Positions 1 through 6,720 of a stretch of 7,036 nucleotides of DNA are shown here, piece by piece. The notes beneath the pieces were generated by a model that saw only the letters and a program-made list of their open reading frames with translations, had not been told where the DNA came from and searched no databases. The translations under genes were made by a program, and so were the position numbers. Every line of letters starts with the position of its first letter. Position 1 is the stretch's first letter. Source of the stretch: a bacterium (GTDB lineage: Bacteria > JALSQH01); assembly GCA_027004335.1 (NCBI GenBank), contig JALTID010000211.1, positions 1-7,036 on the forward strand. The letters run 5' to 3'.

Positions 1-3
1 CGT

Positions 4-6
4 CAC
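4..6 (-). other. possible GTG start of a further minus-strand gene
   Basis: After the stop codons of the trehalose synthase gene (TGA followed at once by TAA), the minus strand reads GGCAGGAAAGC and then GTG ACG at the window edge. An AGGAAA-like ribosome binding site 2-3 bases before a GTG would fit a third gene in the trehalose operon. Only two codons are visible, so neither the reading frame nor a product can be tested. Confidence 0.2.
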
Positions 7-25
7 GCTTTCCTGCCGTTTTTTA

Positions 26-1240
26 TCAAGAGGATAATTCATTGAAAAGGTCAGTATAATTCATCAGCAATCTTGTGATTAGAAATTTCTCTCTTACAAT
101 TTCTCTTCCTCTTTTACCAAGAAGAGCGGCAAGTTCAGGGGCCTTCAGAATGTCAATTACCCTTTTAGCAAATCCATCAACATCTTCTGGATCTACTAAA
201 AAGCCATTATACCCATCTTTGATTTGAAGTGGTATTCCTCCAACAGCAGAAGCAACTACTGGTTTCCCTTTCCAGAGTGCCTCAGTTACCGTAAGACCAA
301 ATCCTTCTCTCAAAGATTTCTGAATTACTACAGCAGCCTTCCTCTGCAGAGCATTAACAAGGAAGTTGTTCTCAAGGCTTATAAGAACCAGATCCCCGCT
401 TTTTATAAGGTCTGAATATTTTCTCTCTATCCTTTCAAAGATATTCCATCCTTCCGGATCATCTGTGGCCATACTCCCACAGAGAACCAATCTTACATCC
501 ACCTCTTCTTTAACTTTCCGGAAAATTTCAATAACTCCTTCTGGATCCTTCCATTTATCAAATCGGGACACCTGCAGCATAAAAGGTTTCTTATCATAAT
601 CTGGAATAAACTTTCTTAAAAATTTATCAAATTCCTCCTCAGGAAAATCTCTGTTCTTTGATGAAAGAGGATCTATAGCAGGATAAAATATCCTTTGTTC
701 AATTGGAAGATCGTGCCTAACATAAGCCTCATTGGATACGATCATAACATCGTACCTCAATATAAGAGGGCGCAAAAAATCACAGATCTCCTCATTGGGA
801 TTGGAGAGGTCCACATGGCATCTCCAGACCCAGGGTTGTCTCTTTTTATAAAACTTCACGAGTGGAAGAGGTTGAGGATCATGAATCACAACTATATCAT
901 GATGTATATGGGTATAAACAGAAAAATTTTCATTGGTCTGAAAATAAAGATCCTTTTTCCTTTCAGTAAGATGGATCTTATCCCCCTGCAGGGAGTTATG
1001 TATTTTTTTTGTAACACCAAAGAAATCTTCATTAGCATGAAGAATTCTCCATCCCACATCCATTCCTACATCATTGGCAAGGGGTACCATGGTGGAAAGC
1101 ATCTCAGCAACCCCACCTCCTTGAAATGTGGAATTAATATTCAATATTTTTTTGTTGTAGAGCCGTCTTGCCTTCCTGTAAATTTCTGTGATCACAACAT
1201 CATCCACTATCCCCCTGTAATTTTCAAGTGTAATCACCAT
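26..1240 (-). CDS. treT: TreT-like trehalose synthase, GT4 family glycosyltransferase
   Basis: This 404-residue cytosolic protein most resembles trehalose glycosyltransferring synthase (TreT), which reversibly joins NDP-glucose and glucose into trehalose. Family-like features run in order: a glycine loop NSTFQGGGVAEML (36-48) in the N-terminal Rossmann domain, WRCHVDLS (139-146), the C-domain motif SRFDKWKDPEGVI (225-237), and the retaining-GT4 EX7E motif with E312 and E320, followed by WKGKPVVAS. The length suits TreT (about 400 residues). The ATG has AGGAGG four bases upstream, and the gene starts 12 bases after the OtsA-OtsB fusion stops, so the two are almost certainly cotranscribed. In known family members the reaction can run towards synthesis or breakdown. 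Direction and preferred nucleotide (UDP, ADP or GDP) cannot be read here. Another GT4 sucrose- or trehalose-type activity is the main alternative. Confidence 0.87.
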   Translation of the reverse strand: MVITLENYRGIVDDVVITEIYRKARRLYNKKILNINSTFQGGGVAEMLSTMVPLANDVGMDVGWRILHANEDFFGVTKKIHNSLQGDKIHLTERKKDLYFQTNENFSVYTHIHHDIVVIHDPQPLPLVKFYKKRQPWVWRCHVDLSNPNEEICDFLRPLILRYDVMIVSNEAYVRHDLPIEQRIFYPAIDPLSSKNRDFPEEEFDKFLRKFIPDYDKKPFMLQVSRFDKWKDPEGVIEIFRKVKEEVDVRLVLCGSMATDDPEGWNIFERIERKYSDLIKSGDLVLISLENNFLVNALQRKAAVVIQKSLREGFGLTVTEALWKGKPVVASAVGGIPLQIKDGYNGFLVDPEDVDGFAKRVIDILKAPELAALLGKRGREIVREKFLITRLLMNYTDLFNELSS

Positions 1241-1244
1241 ACTT

Positions 1245-1250
1245 CCTCCT
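1245..1250 (-). promoter_or_regulatory. strong ribosome binding site of treT
   Basis: The minus strand reads AGGAGG followed by AAGT and then the ATG at 1240. It sits inside the 12-base gap after the TAG stop of the upstream fusion gene, fixes the treT start, and allows efficient reinitiation or translational coupling. Confidence 0.8.
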
Positions 1251-1252
1251 AT

Positions 1253-3523
1253 CTAAGTTAAAAATGCCTGAAGAAGATATCTAACCATAACTGGATTTTC
1301 TACATAAAATTTAGCCTTGGATGGTTTTATGCCAACCTTTACCGAATATGCATTTTCAGGGAGAATATTAAATACATCTTCATCTGTTTTATCGTCACCG
1401 GCGGCCAGAATAAATTCCCATTCTTTCCTTTCCAGCCATCTTTTCACTGCTGCACCTTTATTGATGCCGGCATTTTTTATTTCAAGTACCTTATCACCTT
1501 CAAGAACAGAGAGGTCCTTATTGGCAATAACAGGAACAAGAGCTGATTTTAATTCTGCACGCTTCTGCACCACCTGTTCAGGATCTGCCTCACGGAAATG
1601 CCAAGCAAGAGAATACTCTTTTTCTTCAATAAAACTGCCCGGAGTTGAGAGCATAAACCGTTCAAGGATATTACGGATTTCATCCTTCCATGAACTGTCC
1701 ACAGGTTCAATTGTATACCACTCACCATCTCTCTCTCTTACCCATACCCCATGTTCTGCCACTAAGTGCAGAAAATTTATCTGATCAAACCACTTTTCAA
1801 GAAACTTCCTGTCTCTTCCACTGATTACAACAACATCAGCATTCTCTATCTCAGTAAGCTTTTCTAAAATTTCAAGAATCTCGCTATCAGGAACAGCATA
1901 TTCAGGTCTCTTTTGAAGAGGGATAAGAGTACCATCATAATCAAGTATAAGCAGCTTACTTCTGGCAGAGGAAAACTCTTTTTTTATCCTTTCTGTGAGT
2001 GCAGGTGTTAATTTTTTCCCTTTTCTCTCCTCTATCTCCCCCTTAACCTGAATAAGTTTATCCACAAAATCCTGGGTCCACTTGCGAATATCATACCTTC
2101 TGATCCTCTCCTGCATAAACCTATTTCGTTTAACTTGTTCATCCTCATCCATGGTAAGAGCTTCAAAAAATGCATTAGAAATCTCTCTAATATCATAAGG
2201 ATTAATGATAACTGCCTCATTCATCTCCCTTGCAGCTCCAGCCATTTCACTGAGTATGAGAACTCCTGGATTATCCTGCTTAACAGTAACATATTCCTTT
2301 GCCACAAGATTCATACCATCACGAAGAGGAGTAACAAGAGCAACATCTGCAGCAAGATAGAACACGGAAAGATTCTTCTGAGAAAATGATTTATAATAAA
2401 AGTGTAGAGGTATCCAGCCAGAGGAACTGAAGTTACCGTTGATCTCACCTACAAGTTCACTTACCTCTCTTTTGATCTCAGCGTAGTATTCCACATCTTC
2501 CCTGGAAGGAACAACAATTAAAATGTAAATTATCTTTCCATGGAACTCGGGATGCTTCTTTAAAAATAGCTCAAATGCCTTCAGCCTGTTTATAATCCCC
2601 TTGGTATAATCAAGTCTATCCACAGAAAGGATTATCTTCCTATTCCCTGTATTTTTCTTTAATTCATCTACCCCTTTCAAGACATCTTCATCTCTACTCA
2701 TTCCAATCCAGAATTGATAATCTATACTAATCGGAAAAGCATCAACCTTTACGGGTCTGCCGTTGAGTATATAGGAAAGGTCGTTCTCATAACCGAGAAC
2801 TTTCAGCACGCTGTTTAAAAAATAATTACCATACTCATAGGTGTGAAACCCAATAAGATCAGATCCAATCAAACCTTCAAGAATCTCCCTCTTCCACGGA
2901 ATGATCCTGAAAACCTCATATGCAGGAAAGGGGATATGGAGAAAAAATCCTATAGTGGCATCTGGAAATTTCTCGCGTATCATTGCTGGTAGCAGCATCA
3001 GATGATAATCATGAATCCAGAGAAAATCCCCCTTCCTATAAACTCTACTCAAAGTTTCCGCATACTTCCTGTTTACTTTAACATATTCCTCCCAGTAACT
3101 CTCATTAAATTCAATATACTGCGGAAAATAATGAAAAAGGGGCCATATTACCTTATTGCTGAAACCATCGTAGAAATTTTTTAAACTCTTTCTGGCAAGG
3201 AAAACTGGAAAACATTTCTCCGCATTTAACTTATGGGCTATTTCAATGATATCGTCCTCGTTAAGCTCCTCTCTTGCGATTCCTGGCCAGCCTATCCAGA
3301 GAGTTTCATATTTATCTGTGAGGGAGGAAAGGGCACTGGCGAGACCCCCTGGACTTTTTGTATAGACTAATTTTCCTCTGGATTTCCTGATGGTAAATTT
3401 TGAGCGATTAGCAACTATAATAAGTCTTGATTGTTCCATTATTATTATTTTAGCACTTTTCGTGGGGTTTGAAAATGGGGAAATATCTGTCACATTCTTT
3501 TTCATTGACTCATAACTCAACAT
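1253..3523 (-). CDS. otsAB: bifunctional trehalose-6-phosphate synthase/phosphatase (OtsA-OtsB fusion)
   Basis: The N-terminal part is a GT20 trehalose-6-phosphate synthase, which joins NDP-glucose and glucose-6-phosphate. Visible OtsA motifs are SPGGLASAL (58-66), WIHDYHL (169-175), FFLHIPFP (193-200), GFHTY (225-229), [10 protein letters not shown] (301-310) with R303 and K308 in the phosphate-binding positions, and [11 protein letters not shown] (401-411). After a charged linker (about 495-520) comes a HAD-family trehalose-6-phosphate phosphatase. It has LDYDGTL (nucleophile D528, acid/base D530), ISGR (567-570), AEHG (589-592), K689, and [10 protein letters not shown] (709-718), which supplies the magnesium ligands. 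Both domains look complete and active. Residues 1-28 are not OtsA-like: the family usually begins just before RLIIVANR, so the ATG at 3439 (residue 29) may be the real start, but no candidate start has a clear ribosome binding site. The coordinates give the longest frame. It heads the trehalose operon. Confidence 0.92.
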   Translation of the reverse strand: MLSYESMKKNVTDISPFSNPTKSAKIIIMEQSRLIIVANRSKFTIRKSRGKLVYTKSPGGLASALSSLTDKYETLWIGWPGIAREELNEDDIIEIAHKLNAEKCFPVFLARKSLKNFYDGFSNKVIWPLFHYFPQYIEFNESYWEEYVKVNRKYAETLSRVYRKGDFLWIHDYHLMLLPAMIREKFPDATIGFFLHIPFPAYEVFRIIPWKREILEGLIGSDLIGFHTYEYGNYFLNSVLKVLGYENDLSYILNGRPVKVDAFPISIDYQFWIGMSRDEDVLKGVDELKKNTGNRKIILSVDRLDYTKGIINRLKAFELFLKKHPEFHGKIIYILIVVPSREDVEYYAEIKREVSELVGEINGNFSSSGWIPLHFYYKSFSQKNLSVFYLAADVALVTPLRDGMNLVAKEYVTVKQDNPGVLILSEMAGAAREMNEAVIINPYDIREISNAFFEALTMDEDEQVKRNRFMQERIRRYDIRKWTQDFVDKLIQVKGEIEERKGKKLTPALTERIKKEFSSARSKLLILDYDGTLIPLQKRPEYAVPDSEILEILEKLTEIENADVVVISGRDRKFLEKWFDQINFLHLVAEHGVWVRERDGEWYTIEPVDSSWKDEIRNILERFMLSTPGSFIEEKEYSLAWHFREADPEQVVQKRAELKSALVPVIANKDLSVLEGDKVLEIKNAGINKGAAVKRWLERKEWEFILAAGDDKTDEDVFNILPENAYSVKVGIKPSKAKFYVENPVMVRYLLQAFLT

Positions 3524-3533
3524 TCATTAAGAT
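3505..3533 (+). promoter_or_regulatory. sigma70-like promoter for the plus-strand small gene and membrane protein
   Basis: TTGACT (3505-3510), a 17-base spacer and TAAGAT (3528-3533) match the -35 and -10 boxes at 5/6 and 4/6. The predicted transcript start near 3540 lies a few bases before the AGGAGG at 3544. The promoter overlaps the non-conserved N-terminal extension of the divergent otsAB frame, which argues for the shorter otsAB start. Confidence 0.5.
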
Positions 3534-3543
3534 TACCTAAAAT

Positions 3544-3549
3544 AGGAGG
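3544..3549 (+). promoter_or_regulatory. ribosome binding site deciding a start at 3555
   Basis: AGGAGG lies five bases before the ATG at 3555. No other good start lies nearby in the frame that stays open downstream, so this site implies that translation begins at 3555 although that frame stops after 16 codons. It is the main evidence that the small gene is, or recently was, expressed. Confidence 0.6.
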
Positions 3550-3554
3550 ATGGG

Positions 3555-3805
3555 ATGGATATTCCAGTATGGAGTGAAGAAGAAAAAAGGACGGTTTTCT
3601 GTTGACTGCCATCGGACTGGCTGAGAATAACATTTTGAGGGTCAAAAAAGAAGTCTTTCAGCAGAGCTGTATTGAAGGCTATTTCAAACCAAGGGCAATC
3701 TCCCTCGGATTAAAGGTGATTGAAGCTGTCCCACTAAAAGAGGGATATAGAATAAGGGGGGGGAGGAACAAAAAATCTCCCCTGAGAAGAATCTATTGTG
3801 AATAA
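3555..3805 (+). CDS. small unrecognised gene with an apparent -1 frameshift
   Basis: From the ATG at 3555, backed by AGGAGG and a promoter, the frame encodes MDIPVWSEEEKRTVFC and stops at 3603-3605. The frame one step back (-1) is open from just after a TGA at 3575-3577 through to the TAA at 3803-3805. The two can be joined in the A6 run at 3583-3588 by one extra A or one -1 slip. The joined product would be about 83 residues: an acidic start (SEEEKKDG), a mixed hydrophobic middle and a very basic tail rich in Arg and Lys. It has no signal peptide, membrane helix or motif I recognise, and I assign no function. Its last eight bases overlap the start of the membrane protein gene, which suggests translational coupling. 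It may be a pseudogene, a sequencing indel or a recoded gene. A TTG start at 3602 without frameshift is possible but has no ribosome binding site. Confidence 0.4.
3759..3783 (+). promoter_or_regulatory. G-rich hairpin just upstream of the membrane-protein start
   Basis: A run of seven or eight Gs ending in GGGGGAG (3759-3765) can pair with CTCCCCT (3777-3783), giving a 7-bp stem with one G-U pair and an 11-base loop rich in A. It lies within the small gene's 3' end and ends 14 bases before the GTG at 3798, next to the weak GAGAAG site. It could moderate translation of the downstream gene. There is no T-run, so it is not an intrinsic terminator. Confidence 0.3.
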
Positions 3806-5084
3806 TAAAAGTAGGCCAATCAAAATCATGATTTCTATTTTAGCAGGCTGGTCCGGATTACTGCTGATTATATTCCCTTTGCTTGGATTTCCTCTATTTG
3901 AGATAGGAGATTTTAATTTTTACACAGCAATGGCATATCACGGAATAGCAATAACTGCATGGTTGTTGCTACTTCTTGCATATTTATACTATATCAAGCC
4001 ATCGCAGAAAATAGAAAAATGGAGTGGATATGGGGCAGTAGCTGCAGCTATCTTAGCTGGAATTGGTTCTATGCTAATACACAACAGGGGGGTTTCCACC
4101 GGCACAGTTATTCAGATCTCAGGAATGGTTCTTACAGAAATTATTGCACTGACAATAATAATTTTAGCGATCAAATTTTATTTTACAGAACCCATGAAAA
4201 ATATTAATTCTCTTGCATGGTGGACTGGTTTAACAGGACTTATATCAATGTCTTTATCTGCTCCCCTGGGACATTTAGCTGGAGCTACAATTGATCTGGG
4301 AAATAAATTCTTTCTCATACTGCAACATGCAAAAGCTTTAAATATGCCTGTGCAGGATGTGCTTGATGGCTATATTGGGTCTCACAGCCACGAAATTTTA
4401 GCAGCATTTTTTGCTACCGCTTTTACAATACCTCTAATAAGTAGATCCGAAGAAGAGAAAAAGGGAACAGTTATTATAGAGAAGTTCAGTTTGTTTATCA
4501 TAATAATAGCAACTATTGCACAAACACTCCTCTACCAGTACTGTGCATGGTCCGGTTGGGAACCCCCAACTCTCTTTGCCAATGGACCCAATGGGATTCC
4601 CCTTGATGATTTCATACTTTCCATTCTGGGAATAGGTTTGTTGATCCTTATCTACCCCCTTATTGTGAGAGCAGGAAAAAAACTTAAAAGTAAAACAGGG
4701 CTCATCAACATCACGGTTGCGCTAACCCTGTTTGCCTATCTAATATCAATTGTGGCACTGGGCATATTTATTGAATTCCATGAGCAGTATTTCGGCCATG
4801 GAGAGGGGAGTGCCCGTGGTGTCTTGCACGATATGGCTTATATTAGAGCACATCTACTCTTTGGATTTATGATAATTCCTATCTTGTTAGGCACGCTCCT
4901 CCACGGGGAGCTTATCACTGATAAAAAGCGACTTTATCCTCCTTTCAGTATAGCGTTACTTGCAATAATATCAGGCTCCATGGGGGTATTCACATGGACA
5001 TTTTCCTTAAATCCTCTTTTAGTAGAAGTATCATTTTCCCTCACCGCACTATCCCTGCTGGTGTTTGGAGTAGCAGGAGGGTAA
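3798..5084 (+). CDS. 12-helix polytopic membrane protein with histidine pattern (possible heme-copper-oxidase-like)
   Basis: This 428-residue integral membrane protein starts at GTG, overlaps the preceding small gene by eight bases, and has a weak GAGAAG eight bases upstream. By eye I count twelve hydrophobic segments, roughly 9-34, 42-66, 75-95, 103-129, 138-163, 197-216, 227-252, 270-293, 302-330, 350-373, 383-404 and 408-428. Histidines sit in or next to several of them: H48 (AYHG, helix 2), H159 (helix 5), H196 and H198 (HSHE, start of helix 6), H328, H334, H344, H352 and H369 around helices 9-10. Twelve helices with a His-Gly in helix 2 and His near helices 6 and 10 recall subunit I of heme-copper oxidases. 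However, the His-His copper motif of helix 7 is absent and the protein is shorter than usual. I therefore treat it as an unassigned, possibly heme- or metal-binding membrane protein. A transporter remains possible. No oxidase subunit II or cytochrome gene is adjacent. Confidence 0.8.
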   Translation: MNNKSRPIKIMISILAGWSGLLLIIFPLLGFPLFEIGDFNFYTAMAYHGIAITAWLLLLLAYLYYIKPSQKIEKWSGYGAVAAAILAGIGSMLIHNRGVSTGTVIQISGMVLTEIIALTIIILAIKFYFTEPMKNINSLAWWTGLTGLISMSLSAPLGHLAGATIDLGNKFFLILQHAKALNMPVQDVLDGYIGSHSHEILAAFFATAFTIPLISRSEEEKKGTVIIEKFSLFIIIIATIAQTLLYQYCAWSGWEPPTLFANGPNGIPLDDFILSILGIGLLILIYPLIVRAGKKLKSKTGLINITVALTLFAYLISIVALGIFIEFHEQYFGHGEGSARGVLHDMAYIRAHLLFGFMIIPILLGTLLHGELITDKKRLYPPFSIALLAIISGSMGVFTWTFSLNPLLVEVSFSLTALSLLVFGVAGG

Positions 5085-5089
5085 TCCTC

Positions 5090-5118
5090 TTGCCATTTTT
5101 CCCAATTCCTTCTAATAT
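5090..5118 (+). promoter_or_regulatory. sigma70-like promoter of the GH5 lipoprotein gene
   Basis: TTGCCA (5090-5095), a 17-base spacer and TAATAT (5113-5118) match the -35 and -10 boxes at 5/6 and 4/6. The predicted start near 5125 gives a short leader with AAAGGG (5135-5140) eight bases before the ATG. The promoter begins just after the membrane-protein stop, so the hydrolase is probably transcribed separately. Confidence 0.5.
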
Positions 5119-5148
5119 CTTAAATGGAACCGAGAAAGGGTAATAATT

Positions 5149-6573
5149 ATGAAAAAAATATTGACTCTTTTAATTCTGATTCCACTGATTTTAATCTCAT
5201 GCGGGGGAAAAACAAAAGAGGAAAAAGGTGCAAGCACTCCTCAGATTAAAGCCTACCCCCTCTATGTTGAAAACTACCAATTTAAAAAAGATGGATATAC
5301 CTTTCTTGCCAGGGGTATCAATGTTGCTGGAGACTGGAAATACAAAAATGCACCTGCCATCTACCCATACCTCGGCAATGTCACAGAAGGTACTTTTCGC
5401 TGGTTGCGTGAAGATCTTGGGTACAACTTTGTAAGAATGTTAGCTATCTGGGCAGCTATTGAACCAGAACCTAACAAATTTAACGAAGATTATATAAAAG
5501 AATACGCGAAGAGGGTCTCCTGGGCAGAAGAAAATCATATGTATGTTTTCATAGATATGCATCAGGATGCCTACAGCGAAGCATTTTACAAATATGGAGG
5601 TGACGGTGCTCCAACCTGGACATGTCCATCAAAATATTATCAGGATCAACCTGATATGCCCAGATGGGAACTGGGTTATCTCACACCAGGAGTACTGGCA
5701 TGTGTAAAAAGATTCTGGAGCAATGAGGATAACCTCTGGTGGCACTATGGTGAATCTGTTAAAAGGATATTACAACCTTTTGCAAAGAGCAAAACAGTAG
5801 TTGGATTGGAGATCATGAATGAGCCATTCTGGGGACCATTTGGTCCAGATACATTTGAAAGAAAATACCTCTACAGGTTTTATCTCTACATTGGCAAAAT
5901 TATTCAGCAGATAGCTCCACAAAAAATTATCTTTTTTGAACCAGCAGCATCCAAGAATCTCGGGTATCCATCTGAATTACCACCGATTCCCTTCCCCCAA
6001 CTTGCCTACGCACCCCATTTTTATCTCACCACTTTCTATTTGGGAAGGACCTACCCCGGGGACATGACCGGGATGCTTCAAGAGAGCATGGAGACACGAA
6101 TTGGAGAAGCAAAGGCTCAAAATGCTGTGCCCATAATCGGAGAATTTGGAGCCTGGATGGACAGAGAATCCACTATCAAATATTTGAAGGATTTCTTTAA
6201 TGCAGCAGAAACCGTTAAGATCAATTTAACCCAGTGGGAACTTACCGATACTGAATACAGATTTCAAAATAGTGACTACTGGGGCGAGTGGATCAAAGTA
6301 GTTATCAGGGCTTTTCCGGAAATGTGGCAGGGAAATCTTGTAAAATATAGCTACGACCCTTATAAATTAATTCTTTCTATAACCTGGGAGGCAAAGAATA
6401 AGGATGACATGATCGTAACACTACCTCATTATATTTTTAAGAAGCAATGTAGTGTTAATTCTGCTCCTGATGCAATTAAATGGGAGTGGATAAATAAATA
6501 CCAGATAAGAATAACTGCGGAAAAATCAGATACCTTTAACATAAAAGTGAACGCAGAGACCACCCAGCACTGA
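5149..6573 (+). CDS. GH5-family glycoside hydrolase lipoprotein, endoglycoceramidase-like
   Basis: This 474-residue protein has a type II signal peptide: MKK, a hydrophobic stretch, then lipobox LISC with C18, followed by GG and a charged linker. It should be lipid-anchored outside the inner membrane. The catalytic barrel (about 45-390) shows GH5 features: RGINVAGDW (55-63), the R96-containing strand FVRMLAIW, DMHQD (136-140), acid/base E225 in NEP (224-226), H290 and Y292 (APHFYL), nucleophile E332 in GEFGAW (331-336), and W363. The DMHQDAYS segment followed by GDGAPTW is typical of endoglycoceramidase-type GH5 enzymes, which cut oligosaccharide from ceramide. A C-terminal beta-rich domain (about 395-470) also fits that group. 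The catalytic residues are intact, so the protein is probably active. The true substrate may be another beta-linked glycan or glycolipid. No transporter or other hydrolase is adjacent. AAAGGG supports the ATG start. Confidence 0.85.
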   Translation: MKKILTLLILIPLILISCGGKTKEEKGASTPQIKAYPLYVENYQFKKDGYTFLARGINVAGDWKYKNAPAIYPYLGNVTEGTFRWLREDLGYNFVRMLAIWAAIEPEPNKFNEDYIKEYAKRVSWAEENHMYVFIDMHQDAYSEAFYKYGGDGAPTWTCPSKYYQDQPDMPRWELGYLTPGVLACVKRFWSNEDNLWWHYGESVKRILQPFAKSKTVVGLEIMNEPFWGPFGPDTFERKYLYRFYLYIGKIIQQIAPQKIIFFEPAASKNLGYPSELPPIPFPQLAYAPHFYLTTFYLGRTYPGDMTGMLQESMETRIGEAKAQNAVPIIGEFGAWMDRESTIKYLKDFFNAAETVKINLTQWELTDTEYRFQNSDYWGEWIKVVIRAFPEMWQGNLVKYSYDPYKLILSITWEAKNKDDMIVTLPHYIFKKQCSVNSAPDAIKWEWINKYQIRITAEKSDTFNIKVNAETTQH

Positions 6574-6581
6574 TTACCACC

Positions 6582-6601
6582 TTGCAAAGTGTCTTTGGCA
6601 A
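6582..6601 (+). terminator. weak hairpin after the GH5 gene
   Basis: TTGCAAAG (6582-6589) and CTTTGGCAA (6593-6601) can form an 8-bp stem with one bulged G and a TGT loop, nine bases after the stop. A longer alternative stem pairs CACCTTGC (6578-6585) with GCAGGGTG (6610-6617). Neither is followed by a T-run, so termination is only a guess based on position. Confidence 0.25.
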
Positions 6602-6650
6602 AACTTGCAGCAGGGTGAGGAAGATGTCTTAACCAGGAAAAGCAATTTAC

Positions 6651-6679
6651 TTGACAACTAAATTGAACTATGGTAAGGT
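6651..6679 (+). promoter_or_regulatory. promoter of the condensing-enzyme gene
   Basis: A perfect -35 box TTGACA (6651-6656), a 17-base spacer and TAAGGT (6674-6679) are present. The -10 box keeps the three most conserved bases (T1, A2, T6). Transcription would start near 6686, inside the palindrome at 6684-6699, so a protein bound there would block it. Confidence 0.5.
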
Positions 6680-6683
6680 AGTC

Positions 6684-6703
6684 TTGACAATTTTGTCAAA
6701 ATT
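6684..6703. promoter_or_regulatory. operator-like overlapping inverted repeats
   Basis: TTGACAA-TT-TTGTCAA (6684-6699) is a perfect 7-bp inverted repeat. A second perfect palindrome, AATTTTG-T-CAAAATT (6689-6703), overlaps it. The half-site TTGACAA also occurs 33 bases upstream as the -35 box (6651-6657), about three helical turns away. The position over the predicted transcript start fits a repressor site. The TTGAC-N6-GTCAA form loosely recalls CRP/FNR-family sites, but no regulator is encoded in the window and I do not assign one. Confidence 0.45.
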
Positions 6704-6720
6704 CAAAAAAGGAGTATGTT

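Noticed and set aside
695-1261. 188-residue plus-strand open frame opposite treT
   Set aside because: It lies fully antisense to a well-supported glycosyltransferase, has no ribosome binding site, and its composition shows no recognisable domain.
3583-3589. A AAA AAG slippery heptamer as in dnaX
   Set aside because: The heptamer bases are present, but the start frame reads GAA AAA AGG, so the heptamer is out of phase for canonical tandem slippage. Only P-site slippage or transcript slippage would work.
3756-3784. Second frameshift at the G run, giving an alternative ending at TGA near 3784
   Set aside because: A +1 shift would give a shorter tail, but nothing shows it is needed, and the unshifted frame reaches the natural overlap with the next gene.
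6578-6617. Intrinsic terminator from CACCTTGC/GCAGGGTG
   Set aside because: The loop is 24 bases, one pair is G-U, and no T-run follows.
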